Notes under the pieces: model-generated
What the model was told of the DNA's origin: nothing
Seen by the model: only the letters and a program-made list of their open reading frames with translations
The model's database searches: none
Assembly (NCBI RefSeq): GCF_023146395.1
Contig: NZ_JAGLCD010000004.1
Coordinates: forward strand, 382,718 to 446,717
Source: Aeromicrobium sp.
Lineage (GTDB): Bacteria > Actinomycetota > Actinomycetes > Propionibacteriales > Nocardioidaceae
Direction of reading: 5' to 3'
DNA: 64,000 bases
In this document: positions 16,730-24,785 of the stretch, in pieces
How the letters are laid out: each line of letters starts with the position of its first letter
Position numbering within the stretch: position 1 is the stretch's first letter
Translations under genes and position numbers: made by a program

Positions 16730-17539
16730 ATGACCGACGACGGGTGCGAGGGCGCGCCGAGCACGTCCACGCACCGTGCCGTTGCCCTGCAACCGCAGGG
16801 CTTTCGGCTGGGTCTGGCGATGCTCCTGGTGCTGCTCCTCGCGGCGTGCGGGAGCGGTGGGAACGCCGGAAAAAAAGTTCTCGTCGTGTTCGCGGCCGCG
16901 TCGTTGTCGTCGACGTTCGGTGATCTGGAGGCCGAGTTCGAGGCCGCGCACCCCGATGTCGACGTGACCGTGAGCTTCGGTGGCTCGGCCGATCTGGCCA
17001 CCCAGATCCGTGCGGGGGCCCCGGCCGACGTGTTCGCCTCGGCCGACCAGGAGACCATGGCCTCACTCGGGGACCTCGTGGTCGATCCGGCCCCGTTCGC
17101 CACCAACACGCTGCAGATCGTGGTGCCTGCCGGCAACCCGGGCGGCGTCAGGTCGATCGCCGATCTGGCCGAGGCCGACCTCGACGTCGTGGTGTGTGCT
17201 CCCGAGGTGCCGTGCGGTCGTGCGACCCGGGAGGTGGCGGCGGCTGCCGGGGTGGAGCTGCGGCCCGACAGCGAGGAGCAGTCGGTCACCGACGTGCTCG
17301 GCAAGGTCGCGGCCGGCGAGGCCGATGCGGGTCTGGTCTACGTCACCGACGTGCCCCCGGCGAGTCGCGACGCGGTCGAGGTCATCGCGGTGCCCGAGGC
17401 GGCCGCGGTCGTGAACACCTATCCCATCGCCGTCGTCCAGGGTTCGCCGCGCGCGGACCGCGCGCGCGAGTTCGCCGATCTCGTCCGGGGCGAGGCGGGG
17501 CAGCGGGTGCTGCGCGACGCCGGGTTCGGTCCGCCGTGA
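16730..17539 (+). CDS. modA: Molybdate ABC transporter substrate-binding lipoprotein
   Basis: Captures molybdate outside the cell for ModB/ModC. A hydrophilic N-terminus of about 25 residues leads into the hydrophobic run [14 protein letters not shown], whose end is a lipobox. The mature protein starts with the ModA hallmark [18 protein letters not shown] and contains [24 protein letters not shown], with the serines that bind the oxyanion. Length 269 aa. ATG 16730 is supported by the -10 hexamer seven bases away. Its stop overlaps the modB start. Confidence 0.93.
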   Translation: MTDDGCEGAPSTSTHRAVALQPQGFRLGLAMLLVLLLAACGSGGNAGKKVLVVFAAASLSSTFGDLEAEFEAAHPDVDVTVSFGGSADLATQIRAGAPADVFASADQETMASLGDLVVDPAPFATNTLQIVVPAGNPGGVRSIADLAEADLDVVVCAPEVPCGRATREVAAAAGVELRPDSEEQSVTDVLGKVAAGEADAGLVYVTDVPPASRDAVEVIAVPEAAAVVNTYPIAVVQGSPRADRAREFADLVRGEAGQRVLRDAGFGPP

Positions 17540-18321
17540 GGGGCCCGGGAGTCGGGGTGCCGCGGTGGCTCTACGTCCCGGCCGTGCTGGGCCTGCTGTT
17601 CGTGCTGCTGCCCCTGGTCGCGATGGTCAGCCGCGTCGAGTGGGGTGATCTTGGCACCCTCGTCGGGTCGGCGTCGGCGCGGGACGCGCTGTGGCTGAGC
17701 CTGCGCACGAGCGGCACGAGCACGCTGCTCTGCCTCCTGCTGGGGGTGCCGATGGCGGTTGTGCTCGCCCGGACGAGATTTCCCGGGCAGGGCGTCCTGC
17801 GGGCCCTCGTGCTGCTGCCGCTCGTGGTCCCTCCCGTGGTCAGTGGCATCGCCCTGCTCGCCACGTTCGGTCGGCGCGGGGTGGTCGGCCCGACGCTCGA
17901 GGTACTCGGCCTCGACATCGCCTTCTCGACCGCGGCAGTCGTGATGGCGCAGACCTTCGTGTCGCTGCCCTTTCTCGTGATCTCGGTGGAGGGAGCCCTG
18001 CGCACGGCCGGGGAGCGGTACGAGGTCGTGGCGGCGACGCTCGGAGCGTCGCCCACCACGGTGTTCCGCCGGGTCACCCTGCCGCTCGTGCTGCCGGGGC
18101 TGCTCGCGGGGGCGGTGCTGGCCTTCGCCCGGGCCCTGGGGGAGTTCGGCGCGACCGTCACCTTCGCGGGGGCTCTGCAGGGCAGCACCACGACGCTTCC
18201 GACCCAGATCTATCTCGAGCGGTTCGCGGATCCCGATGCGGCGGTGGCGCTCTCGCTCGTGCTGGTCGTGGTGGCCGTGGTCGTGATCGGCGTGGCTCGC
18301 CCCGGTCGAGGTGACACGTGA
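17536..18321 (+). CDS. modB: Molybdate ABC transporter permease
   Basis: Inner-membrane permease, 261 aa, with about six membrane segments. The cytoplasmic loop [20 protein letters not shown] followed by [31 protein letters not shown] is the ModB/CysT EAA signature. GTG 17536 overlaps the modA stop as GTGA. The translational frame is open further upstream, but inside modA. Confidence 0.92.
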   Translation: MRGPGVGVPRWLYVPAVLGLLFVLLPLVAMVSRVEWGDLGTLVGSASARDALWLSLRTSGTSTLLCLLLGVPMAVVLARTRFPGQGVLRALVLLPLVVPPVVSGIALLATFGRRGVVGPTLEVLGLDIAFSTAAVVMAQTFVSLPFLVISVEGALRTAGERYEVVAATLGASPTTVFRRVTLPLVLPGLLAGAVLAFARALGEFGATVTFAGALQGSTTTLPTQIYLERFADPDAAVALSLVLVVVAVVVIGVARPGRGDT

Positions 18322-19379
18322 CGACGGCGCGGTCAGGGCTCGTGCTCGACATCGTGGTGGACGACCGTGACGTCACGGTCCGGCTCGAGGTCGCCCATGG
18401 CGAGACCCTCGCGTTGCTCGGCCCGAACGGCGCGGGCAAGTCGACCGTTCTGGGCGCGGTCGCCGGTCTGGTCGCCCCGACCTCGGGACACGTCGTCCTG
18501 GACGGCCGCGACCTGACCGGCGTGCGACCCCACCGGCGGCACGTCGCGCTGCTGGCGCAGGACCCGCTGCTGTTCCCGCACCTGTCGGTGCTCGACAACG
18601 TCGCCTTCGCGCCGCGGTCGACGGGCGCAGGGCGCAGGGCGTCGCGCTCGGCCGCACGGGCCCACCTGCGTGAGGTCGGCGTCGAGGACCTGGCCGACCG
18701 GCGACCGGACCGGCTGAGCGGTGGGCAGGCGCAACGCGTCGCCGTGGCACGGGCGCTGGCTGCTGATCCCGCGGTCCTGCTGCTGGACGAGCCGATGGCG
18801 GCTCTCGACGTCGACGTCGTGCCGGCCCTGCGTCAGGTCCTGCGTCGGGCGCTCGCGGACCGGACCGTGCTGCTCGTGACCCACGACCCGCTCGACGCCC
18901 TCCTGCTGGCCGACCGCGTCGTCGTGCTCGAGCGCGGGCGTGTCGTCGAGGACGGGGCGACCCAGGAGGTCCTGACCCGGCCCCGCAGCGCGTTCGCGGC
19001 ACGCATTGCCGGTCTGAACCTGGTCGCCGGACGCTGGGACGGCCGGGCGGTCGTCCACGGCGATGCCGTGCTGACCGGTCTGCCGTCGTCGGAGCCGCTA
19101 CCGACCGGGGGCGCCGCGGTGGCGGTGTTCTCGCCCGCGGCGGTCTCGGTCTACCCGCAGCCGCCCTCCGGGAGTCCGCGCAACGCCCTGGCTGCCGTGG
19201 TGACCGACGTGGAGCCGCTCGGTGACCGGGTGCGGGTCACGACGGCTGTCGGATCCCTCACGATCACCGCGGAGGTGACCCCGTCCGCCGCGGCCGACCT
19301 GGAGCTGGTCCCCGGTGCCGAGGTGCACCTCGCGGTCAAGGCCGTCGAGGTCGCGGTGCACGCCGCGCGACGACCCTGA
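18318..19379 (+). CDS. modC: Molybdate ABC transporter ATP-binding protein
   Basis: ATPase of the molybdate importer, 353 aa. Walker [10 protein letters not shown], signature [15 protein letters not shown], Walker [13 protein letters not shown] and H-loop VTHDPLDAL are all present. From about residue 290 a TOBE/MOP-like domain ([18 protein letters not shown]) may sense intracellular oxyanion. GTG 18318 overlaps the modB stop as GTGA. The unit is followed after 33 bases by moaC. Confidence 0.92.
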   Translation: MTTARSGLVLDIVVDDRDVTVRLEVAHGETLALLGPNGAGKSTVLGAVAGLVAPTSGHVVLDGRDLTGVRPHRRHVALLAQDPLLFPHLSVLDNVAFAPRSTGAGRRASRSAARAHLREVGVEDLADRRPDRLSGGQAQRVAVARALAADPAVLLLDEPMAALDVDVVPALRQVLRRALADRTVLLVTHDPLDALLLADRVVVLERGRVVEDGATQEVLTRPRSAFAARIAGLNLVAGRWDGRAVVHGDAVLTGLPSSEPLPTGGAAVAVFSPAAVSVYPQPPSGSPRNALAAVVTDVEPLGDRVRVTTAVGSLTITAEVTPSAAADLELVPGAEVHLAVKAVEVAVHAARRP

Positions 19380-19412
19380 GACCCGTGCCCGCAGGTCTGG
19401 GAGGATCGCGTC

Positions 19413-19892
19413 ATGGAGTTCACCCACCTCGACGACGCCGGTCACGCGCGCATGGTCGACGTCACCGCGAAGCAGCCCACGGTGCGAGCGGCCACCGCCC
19501 GCGGCGCCGTGCGGTGCTCCGCCGACGTCGTGGCCGCGCTGCGCGCTGGCTCGGTGCCCAAGGGTGACGTGCTCGCCGTGGCGCGGATCGCGGGCATCCA
19601 GGCCGCGAAGGCCACCCCGTCGCTGCTGCCGCTGGCGCACGTCATCGGCGTCCACGGCGTCACGGTCGACCTGGCGATCAGCGACGACGGTGTCGAGATC
19701 GAGGCCACGGTCCGCACGGCCGACCGCACGGGGGTCGAGATGGAGGCCCTGACGGCCGTCGCGGTCGCAGGGCTCGCCGTGGTCGACATGGTCAAGGGCA
19801 CCGACCGTGCGGCGAGCCTCGAGCACGTGCGGGTCGTCGCGAAGTCCGGCGGACGGTCCGGGGACTGGTCCCGACCGGGGGAGTCGGCGTGA
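19413..19892 (+). CDS. moaC: Cyclic pyranopterin monophosphate synthase
   Basis: Converts 3',8-cyclo-7,8-dihydro-GTP (the MoaA product) to cyclic pyranopterin monophosphate. 159 aa with the family segments MVDVTAKQPTVRAATARG, PKGDVLAVARIAGIQAAK, LPLAHVI (catalytic region), GVEMEALTAVAVAGLAVVDM and MVKGTDR with the essential lysine and Asp. GGGAGGA upstream could serve as ribosome binding site. The stop overlaps the moaD start. Confidence 0.95.
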   Translation: MEFTHLDDAGHARMVDVTAKQPTVRAATARGAVRCSADVVAALRAGSVPKGDVLAVARIAGIQAAKATPSLLPLAHVIGVHGVTVDLAISDDGVEIEATVRTADRTGVEMEALTAVAVAGLAVVDMVKGTDRAASLEHVRVVAKSGGRSGDWSRPGESA

Positions 19893-20122
19893 TCGAGGTC
19901 CGCTACTTCGCCGCCGCGCGCGAGGCCGCCGGGATCGCGAGCGAGTCGCGTGGCGAGGCCACCGTGGGCGAGCTGCGGGCCGCGATGGTGCGCGACCACC
20001 CGGCGCTGGAGCGTCTCCTGGGGCACTGCGCCCTGCTGGTCGACGGGGCCCGCCGCGCGGACGAGCACCCCCTGGATCAGGCCGTCGAGGCCGATGTGCT
20101 GCCGCCGTTCGCGGGCGGCTGA
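19889..20122 (+). CDS. moaD: Molybdopterin synthase small (sulfur carrier) subunit
   Basis: Ubiquitin-fold sulfur carrier, 77 aa, that carries a thiocarboxylate on its C-terminal glycine for dithiolene formation by MoaE. Start IEVRYFAAAREAAGI and end VLPPFAGG match the family, including the essential C-terminal Gly-Gly. GTG 19889 overlaps the moaC stop as GTGA. The last 46 bases overlap the 3' end of moaE on the other strand. Confidence 0.93.
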   Translation: MIEVRYFAAAREAAGIASESRGEATVGELRAAMVRDHPALERLLGHCALLVDGARRADEHPLDQAVEADVLPPFAGG

Positions 20123-20553
20123 TCGTCACCGATGCCCTTCCAGGCCGATCGACCGGAGGTGTCGACCTGACGCTTCCAGATCGGCAGGTCGGTCTTGATC
20201 GTCTCGATCAGCTCACGGCACACCTCGAAGGCGAGGGCGCGGTGCGGCGAGGCGACGGCGATCACGACGGCAGCGTCGCCCACCGCGAGTGACCCCGCGC
20301 GGTGGCTGACGGCGACCCGGACGCGACGGTCGGCCGCGACCCGCGTGGCGATCGTGCGGAGGACGTCCTCGGCCTCGGGGTGCGCCTCGTACTCGAGCAG
20401 CTCGACCGTGCCGTCGGCCTCGGGGTCGTGGTCGCGGACCTGGCCGACGAAGGTCGCCACGGCCCCCGCGGCGGGGTGCGCGACCGCGGTGAGGTGAGCG
20501 GCGACGTCGAGCGGCGCGTCGCTGACCGTGGCCAGGACGACCTCGCTGTGCAT
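20077..20553 (-). CDS. moaE: Molybdopterin synthase catalytic subunit
   Basis: Transfers sulfur from MoaD thiocarboxylate to precursor Z. 158 aa with GAVATFVGQVRDHD, LEYEAHPEAE, VAVSHRAGSLAVGDAAVVIAV, and the active-site segment IETIKTDLPIWKRQ with the catalytic lysines. The C-terminus adds a Ser/Thr/Gly-rich tail of about 15 residues encoded opposite the end of moaD. ATG 20553 overlaps the mogA stop by one base. Confidence 0.93.
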   Translation of the reverse strand: MHSEVVLATVSDAPLDVAAHLTAVAHPAAGAVATFVGQVRDHDPEADGTVELLEYEAHPEAEDVLRTIATRVAADRRVRVAVSHRAGSLAVGDAAVVIAVASPHRALAFEVCRELIETIKTDLPIWKRQVDTSGRSAWKGIGDDQPPANGGSTSASTA

Positions 20554-21053
20554 CAGTGGTCTCCGCCGTCGAGCTGGGCGATCGCGTGCGGCGCGACGGC
20601 CAGGACGACGGGCACCGCTGAACGGACGGCGGCCGTGGAGCCGGCGAGGTTGACGACTACCGCACTCGTGCCGGCGGGTCCGTCGACGACTCCGGCCAGG
20701 CCGCGCGACAGCATGCCGCCGGCGGTCTCCCGGGTCGCGATCCGGCGGATCTCCTCGACCAGCCCGGGGAGCGCGCGGCTGAGCACCGGAGCGGTGCCCT
20801 CGGGCGTCAGGTCCCGCGGACCCACGCCCGTGCCGCCCGTCGTGAGGACGAGACGTGCGCCGTCGTCCAGGGCGCCGCGCAGGGCCTGCTCGACCGAGTC
20901 GGCCCCGTCGGCCACCACCGTGGCGGGCGGGCACTCGAAGCCCGCTTCCGTCAGGAGGCTCACCGCCAGGGGACCGCTGCGGTCCTCGGCCGCGCCGGCC
21001 CGGGCGCGGTCGGAGACCGTGATGACGCTCGCGCGCAGGCCAGGGGGGGTCAT
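20553..21053 (-). CDS. mogA: Molybdopterin adenylyltransferase (MogA/MoaB family)
   Basis: Activates molybdopterin by adenylation before metal insertion. 166 aa with the MPT-binding signature TTGGTGVGPRDLTPEGT and AGTSAVVVNLAGS near the C-terminus. Starts at ATG 21053, 37 bases after the moaA stop in the same direction, so moaA-mogA-moaE is one transcription unit. The molybdenum insertase moeA is not in this window. Confidence 0.92.
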   Translation of the reverse strand: MTPPGLRASVITVSDRARAGAAEDRSGPLAVSLLTEAGFECPPATVVADGADSVEQALRGALDDGARLVLTTGGTGVGPRDLTPEGTAPVLSRALPGLVEEIRRIATRETAGGMLSRGLAGVVDGPAGTSAVVVNLAGSTAAVRSAVPVVLAVAPHAIAQLDGGDH

Positions 21054-21090
21054 GCCCCCAGCATCCCACTGCCGTCCGGCGATGATCGCG

Positions 21091-22128
21091 TCAGCCGCCG
21101 ATCGCGTTCATGCCGCGCACCGGCTGCAGGAACAGCGGGTCGCCGATCGCGTGTCCGGCCTTCTTGGCGCCGACCGACCGGCGTAGGACGTCCGCGATCT
21201 CGTGGTCGCGGTCGAGGTCGGTGAGGGACTCCGTGCGCAGCGCGCCGCGCAGGTCGAGCTCGTCGGTCGCGAACAGGCAGCTGCGGAGCTGCCCGTCGGC
21301 CGTGAGCCGCAAACGGTTGCAGGCACCGCAGAACGGGGCCGTGACCGAGGCGATCACGCCGACCGTCGAAGGGCCGGCGTCGAGCTCGAACCTCTCGGCC
21401 GGGGCGTCGCCGCGCCCGGGAACCGGGGTCAGGGACCACCGCTCGCCCAGCACGGTCAGGATCTCGTCACGCGTCAGCATCGTGGAGCGGTCCCACACGT
21501 GCCCCGCGTCGAGCGGCATCTGCTCGATGAAGCGCATCTCGGCGTCGTGGGCGAGGGCCAGGTCGACCAGGTCGACCAGCTCGTCGTCGTTGACGCCGCG
21601 CATCGCGACCGCATTGAGCTTGAGCGGTCGCAGCGGCGAGCCCGCAGCGGCCTCGATCCCGGCGAGCACGTCAGCGAGCCGGTCGCGCTTGGTGAGCTCC
21701 AGGAACCGGTCGGCCCGCACCGTGTCGATGCTGATGTTGACCCGGGACAGGCCCGCCGCCACGAGCTCGTCGATGCGCTCGGCGAGGCCGATCCCGTTGG
21801 TCGTGAGCGTGACCTCGACCGGCGAGCCGCCGCTGCGCAGTCCGGCAACCTGAGCCACGATCTCGGCCAGGTCGACCCGCAGCAGCGGCTCGCCGCCGGT
21901 GAGTCGGAACGAGGTCACGCCGAGGTCCGCGGCCACGCGGGCGACGTGCGCGATCTCGGCGGCCGACAGGATGCTCGAGCGACTCAGCCACACATTGCCC
22001 TGCTCCGGCATGCAGTACGTGCACCGCAGCGAGCAGCGGTCGGTCAGGGAGATGCGCAGGTCGGAGTGGACCCGGCCGAAGGAGTCGACCAGGCCCGTGC
22101 TGGTGGAGGGTTCCACGCCGATGCTCAT
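21091..22128 (-). CDS. moaA: GTP 3',8-cyclase
   Basis: Radical-SAM enzyme making 3',8-cyclo-7,8-dihydro-GTP, the first step of molybdenum cofactor synthesis. The N-terminal cluster motif CSLRCTYCMP has the CxxxCxxC spacing; LTGGEPLLR binds SAM; the C-terminal second 4Fe-4S motif is CGACN with a further cysteine in LRSCLF. The protein ends NAIGG, the Gly-Gly tail needed for activity. 345 aa, normal length. First gene of moaA-mogA-moaE. Confidence 0.96.
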   Translation of the reverse strand: MSIGVEPSTSTGLVDSFGRVHSDLRISLTDRCSLRCTYCMPEQGNVWLSRSSILSAAEIAHVARVAADLGVTSFRLTGGEPLLRVDLAEIVAQVAGLRSGGSPVEVTLTTNGIGLAERIDELVAAGLSRVNISIDTVRADRFLELTKRDRLADVLAGIEAAAGSPLRPLKLNAVAMRGVNDDELVDLVDLALAHDAEMRFIEQMPLDAGHVWDRSTMLTRDEILTVLGERWSLTPVPGRGDAPAERFELDAGPSTVGVIASVTAPFCGACNRLRLTADGQLRSCLFATDELDLRGALRTESLTDLDRDHEIADVLRRSVGAKKAGHAIGDPLFLQPVRGMNAIGG

Positions 22129-22191
22129 CGGACCCAGCGTAGGCGGGCGCGCCAGGATCTGCGGATCGACGTGCCACAGGCCGCCGTCCAG

Positions 22192-22371
22192 TCAGTCCGC
22201 GCGAGCCCAGATGAAGTGGAACGAGTGGTTCCGAGGATCAGCGGTCGTGCTGAAGTGCTGCAGCGACCAGCCGCCCTCGGTCCAGAGCAGCATGTGGCGG
22301 TCGACGGCCTGGTTGTCGACGCCCTCGTCCAGCGGAAGGATCAGGGAGGAGTGCCGGAGCCGCTGCGCCAT
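22192..22371 (-). CDS. Small protein of 59 residues
   Basis: Starts ATG at 22371 and stops TGA at 22192. The product is rich in His, Trp and Leu, with HMLLWTEGGWSLQHFSTT and HSFHFIWARAD. Codon use is G/C-biased at third positions as in neighbouring genes and the -10 hexamer at 22378-22383 stands six bases before the start, as for other leaderless genes here. The composition, with four tryptophan or phenylalanine-flanked histidines, suggests a compact folded domain. I do not know the family. It lies alone between moaA and the DUF1611 operon, divergent from the latter. Confidence 0.7.
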   Translation of the reverse strand: MAQRLRHSSLILPLDEGVDNQAVDRHMLLWTEGGWSLQHFSTTADPRNHSFHFIWARAD

Positions 22372-22377
22372 GGCGAC

Positions 22378-22383
22378 AGGCTA
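22378..22383 (-). promoter_or_regulatory. -10 element TAGCCT for the 59-aa gene
   Basis: On the minus strand TAGCCT is followed by six bases and ATG 22371, a leaderless arrangement. A second TAGCCT on the plus strand at 22403-22408 faces the other way. Confidence 0.55.
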
Positions 22384-22402
22384 TCGGCGGCGCGCTGACT
22401 GG

Positions 22403-22521
22403 TAGCCTGAGCACGTCGGCATCGTGCCGCACTCAGGGAAGACGCTTACGTCGACCGTCCGGCCTGCTGGCCTTGCTCTCTTTTTGGGACGCCTCCTCTG
22501 AAGGACCTCCCGAGGAGACCC
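22403..22521 (+). promoter_or_regulatory. Promoter and structured leader of the DUF1611 operon
   Basis: A -10 (TAGCCT, 22403-22408) is followed by a leader of about 105 bases. It holds the hairpin CGGCA-TCG-TGCCG (22417-22429), a short stem GGCC-TGCT-GGCC (22461-22472) trailed by a pyrimidine tract with five Ts (22481-22485, rare in this genome), and a stem CTCCTC (22493-22498) with GAGGAG (22512-22517), which is the ribosome binding site of the first gene. A possible leader peptide ends between the arms of that last stem. It looks like a cis-regulatory RNA; no known class is recognised. Confidence 0.45.
22424..22501 (+). CDS. Possible leader peptide (25 aa)
   Basis: GTG 22424 opens a 25-codon frame ending TGA 22499-22501. 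It encodes a basic, Thr/Leu-rich peptide whose C-terminal half is hydrophobic (GLALFLGRLL). The stop lies directly after the 5' arm of the stem that sequesters the next ribosome binding site, so ribosomes finishing this frame would open that stem. No clear ribosome binding site of its own is seen. Existence is inferred from position only. Confidence 0.35.
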   Translation: MPHSGKTLTSTVRPAGLALFLGRLL

Positions 22522-23682
22522 ATGCATCCCGCCGTTCCTTCGTCCGACCTCGGCACGCGTGGCCAGACCGAGCCCGGCCACGGAGCATCGCTGCCGATCG
22601 GCAGCACCGCGATCACGTACTGCGAGGGCCAGTTCGGCGAGCAGGACGGCAAGACTGCGAACGGGCTGGTCCGCCACTCCGAGAAGTACGAGATCCTCAG
22701 CGTCATCGACAGCCGCCAGGCCGGGGTGGACGCGGGCGAGTTCCTCGACGGGACCCCGAACGGCATTCCCGTGCTGGCGAGCCTGGACGCTGCCGTCGCG
22801 ACTGCCGGGTTCGTGCCGGACTACCTGATCTGCGGTGTGGCACCCGCCGACGGGCTGCTCTCGACGGCTCAACGTCTCGTGCTCCTGGACGGCATCTCGC
22901 GGGGCATGCACATCGTCAACGGCCTGCACGAGTTCCTCAACGACGACCCTGAGTTCGCGGCGGCCAGCCTCCTGGCGAACGTGACGATCACCGACATCCG
23001 GCGCCCGAAGGAGACCAAGGACCTGCACCTGTTCTCCGGGCGCATCTTCGACGTCACGTGTCCCCGGATCGCGGTGCTCGGGACCGACGGCGCCATCGGC
23101 AAGCGCACCACGTCGACCCTGCTGGTGCAGGCCCTCAACGCCGCCGGCATCAAGGCCGTCATGGTCGGCACCGGTCAGACGACCCTGATCCAGGGCGGCA
23201 GGTACGGAGCAGCGCTCGACGCCCTCGTGCCGCAGTTCATCTCTGGCGAGGTCGAGCACCAGGTCGTGCGGGCCTTCGAGAACGAGGACCCCGACGTCAT
23301 CGTCGTGGAGGGCCAGGGGGCGCTGAGCCATCCGGCGTACCTAACCTCCGGCCACATCCTGCGCGGCAGCCGCCCCGCCGCGGTGATCGTGCAGCACGCT
23401 CCGAAGCGCGAGGTGCTGGGCGACTTCCCGATGGTCGCGATGCCGACCGCGGCGAGCGAGATCGCGTTGATCGAGGCCTTCGCCGACACGCGGGTCATCG
23501 GCGTCACGGTCAACCACGAGCACATGACCGACGACGAGATCAGCGAGGCCATCGTCACGCTCGAGGACGACCTCGGCCTGCCCGCGACAGATCCGTTGAC
23601 GCGGTCCCTCGACCGCCTGGTCGAGATGGTCGTGCTGGCGTTCCCGGAGCTCGAGGCGCGCCTCGAGCCGGCCGCCCGGTGA
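22522..23682 (+). CDS. DUF1611 family P-loop protein
   Basis: 386 aa. An N-terminal Rossmann-like half (residues about 25-160: YEILSVIDSRQAGVDAG, CGVAPADGLL) is followed by a P-loop half with VLGTDGAIGKRTTSTLLVQAL and a Walker-B-like VIVVEGQGALSHPAY. These are the marks of DUF1611. One member, DgcN, has been reported as a D-glutamate N-acetyltransferase; whether that holds here is open. It heads an operon with a racemase-like and a dipeptidase gene, so a role in D-amino acid or dipeptide metabolism is likely. The ribosome binding site GAGGAG lies in a predicted hairpin. Confidence 0.85.
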   Translation: MHPAVPSSDLGTRGQTEPGHGASLPIGSTAITYCEGQFGEQDGKTANGLVRHSEKYEILSVIDSRQAGVDAGEFLDGTPNGIPVLASLDAAVATAGFVPDYLICGVAPADGLLSTAQRLVLLDGISRGMHIVNGLHEFLNDDPEFAAASLLANVTITDIRRPKETKDLHLFSGRIFDVTCPRIAVLGTDGAIGKRTTSTLLVQALNAAGIKAVMVGTGQTTLIQGGRYGAALDALVPQFISGEVEHQVVRAFENEDPDVIVVEGQGALSHPAYLTSGHILRGSRPAAVIVQHAPKREVLGDFPMVAMPTAASEIALIEAFADTRVIGVTVNHEHMTDDEISEAIVTLEDDLGLPATDPLTRSLDRLVEMVVLAFPELEARLEPAAR

Positions 23683-24785
23683 CGGCGCCTCGTCTCGACG
23701 TCGACCTCGACGTGATCGCGCAGAACACGCGGGTCCTGGTGGACCGCCTCGTGCCGCGCGGCATCCGGGTGACCGGGGTGTCCAAGGCCTCGCTGGGGTC
23801 GACGGCCGTGGCTGCGGCGATGCTACGAGGTGGGGCGACGGCCATCGGGGACTCCCGGGTCGAGAACCTCGAACGGCTGCGGGCAGCCGATCCCGGCACT
23901 CCGCTGACCTTGATCCGTTCGCCGATGCTGAGCCAGGTCGACCGTGTCGTCCGCGGCAGCGACCAGAGCCTCAACACCGAGGCCGTCGTGCTCGCAGCCC
24001 TGTCGGCCGCAGCGCTGTGTGAGCGTGTCGTGCACGACGTCGTGCTGATGGTCGAGCTCGGCGACCTGCGCGAGGGCGTGGCCGTGGACGAGGTCGTCGA
24101 CCTTGCCGCCACGGTCGCCGGCCTGTCCGGTCTCCGGCTGACCGGACTTGGGACCAATCTCGCGTGCCGCAGCGGCATCGTCCCCGACCAGGACAAGATG
24201 GACCAGCTCTCGGTGCTGGTCGACCTCGTCGAGGCGCGCGTGGGTCATCCGTTGACGGTCGTGACGGGCGGCAACTCCGCCAACCTGGACTGGGCCTTCG
24301 GCACCGACGACGTCGGACGCGTCAACGAGCTGCGGCTGGGGGAGTCGATCCTGCTCGGCACCGAGCCGCTGCACCGTCACGTGGTCGAGGGCCTGCGCAC
24401 CGACGCCTTCACCCTGGCCGCCGAGGTCATCGAGGTGCAGACCAAGCCACGTCGGTCGTGGGGCACGACCGGCCAGGACGCCTTCGGCCGCACGCCGCAC
24501 CGCGGTCGACCCGGGCTCGTCCGCCAGGCGATCCTGGCCCTGGGGCGCCAGGACGTCGATCCCGACGGTGCCACCCCGCCGGCGGGGATGTCGGTCCTGG
24601 CCGCCAGCAGCGACCACCTCGTCCTCGACGTCGGTGACCACGGGGTCGTGGTGGGCGACGAGATCGGCTTCCAGCTCGACTACAGCGCTCTCGTGCGTGC
24701 GATGACGTCGCCCTTCGTCCGCACTGGTACCTCCGGGCCCGCCGAACCACTTCCCGCCCCTGTCCCCACCCGAGGAGCCGCATGA
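23679..24785 (+). CDS. PLP-dependent amino acid racemase-like protein (alanine/ornithine racemase type)
   Basis: 368 aa with the alanine racemase N-terminal barrel fold. The PLP lysine is predicted as K36 in VTGVSKASLG, followed by GGATAIGDSRVENLERL and the phosphate-binding TGGNSANLDW. This resembles ornithine/alanine racemase-family proteins such as YhfX rather than biosynthetic Alr, since the Alr C-terminal domain with its catalytic Tyr is replaced by a different beta domain. GTG 23679 overlaps the DUF1611 stop as GTGA. Substrate unknown. The Pro-rich C-terminus (PAEPLPAPVPT) is disordered. Confidence 0.8.
   Translation: MTAPRLDVDLDVIAQNTRVLVDRLVPRGIRVTGVSKASLGSTAVAAAMLRGGATAIGDSRVENLERLRAADPGTPLTLIRSPMLSQVDRVVRGSDQSLNTEAVVLAALSAAALCERVVHDVVLMVELGDLREGVAVDEVVDLAATVAGLSGLRLTGLGTNLACRSGIVPDQDKMDQLSVLVDLVEARVGHPLTVVTGGNSANLDWAFGTDDVGRVNELRLGESILLGTEPLHRHVVEGLRTDAFTLAAEVIEVQTKPRRSWGTTGQDAFGRTPHRGRPGLVRQAILALGRQDVDPDGATPPAGMSVLAASSDHLVLDVGDHGVVVGDEIGFQLDYSALVRAMTSPFVRTGTSGPAEPLPAPVPTRGAA

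Noticed and set aside
16699-16883. Repeat AAAAAGTTCTCG at 16699-16710 and 16872-16883 around the modA start
   Set aside because: One copy lies inside coding sequence of modA; with only two short copies I cannot separate it from chance.
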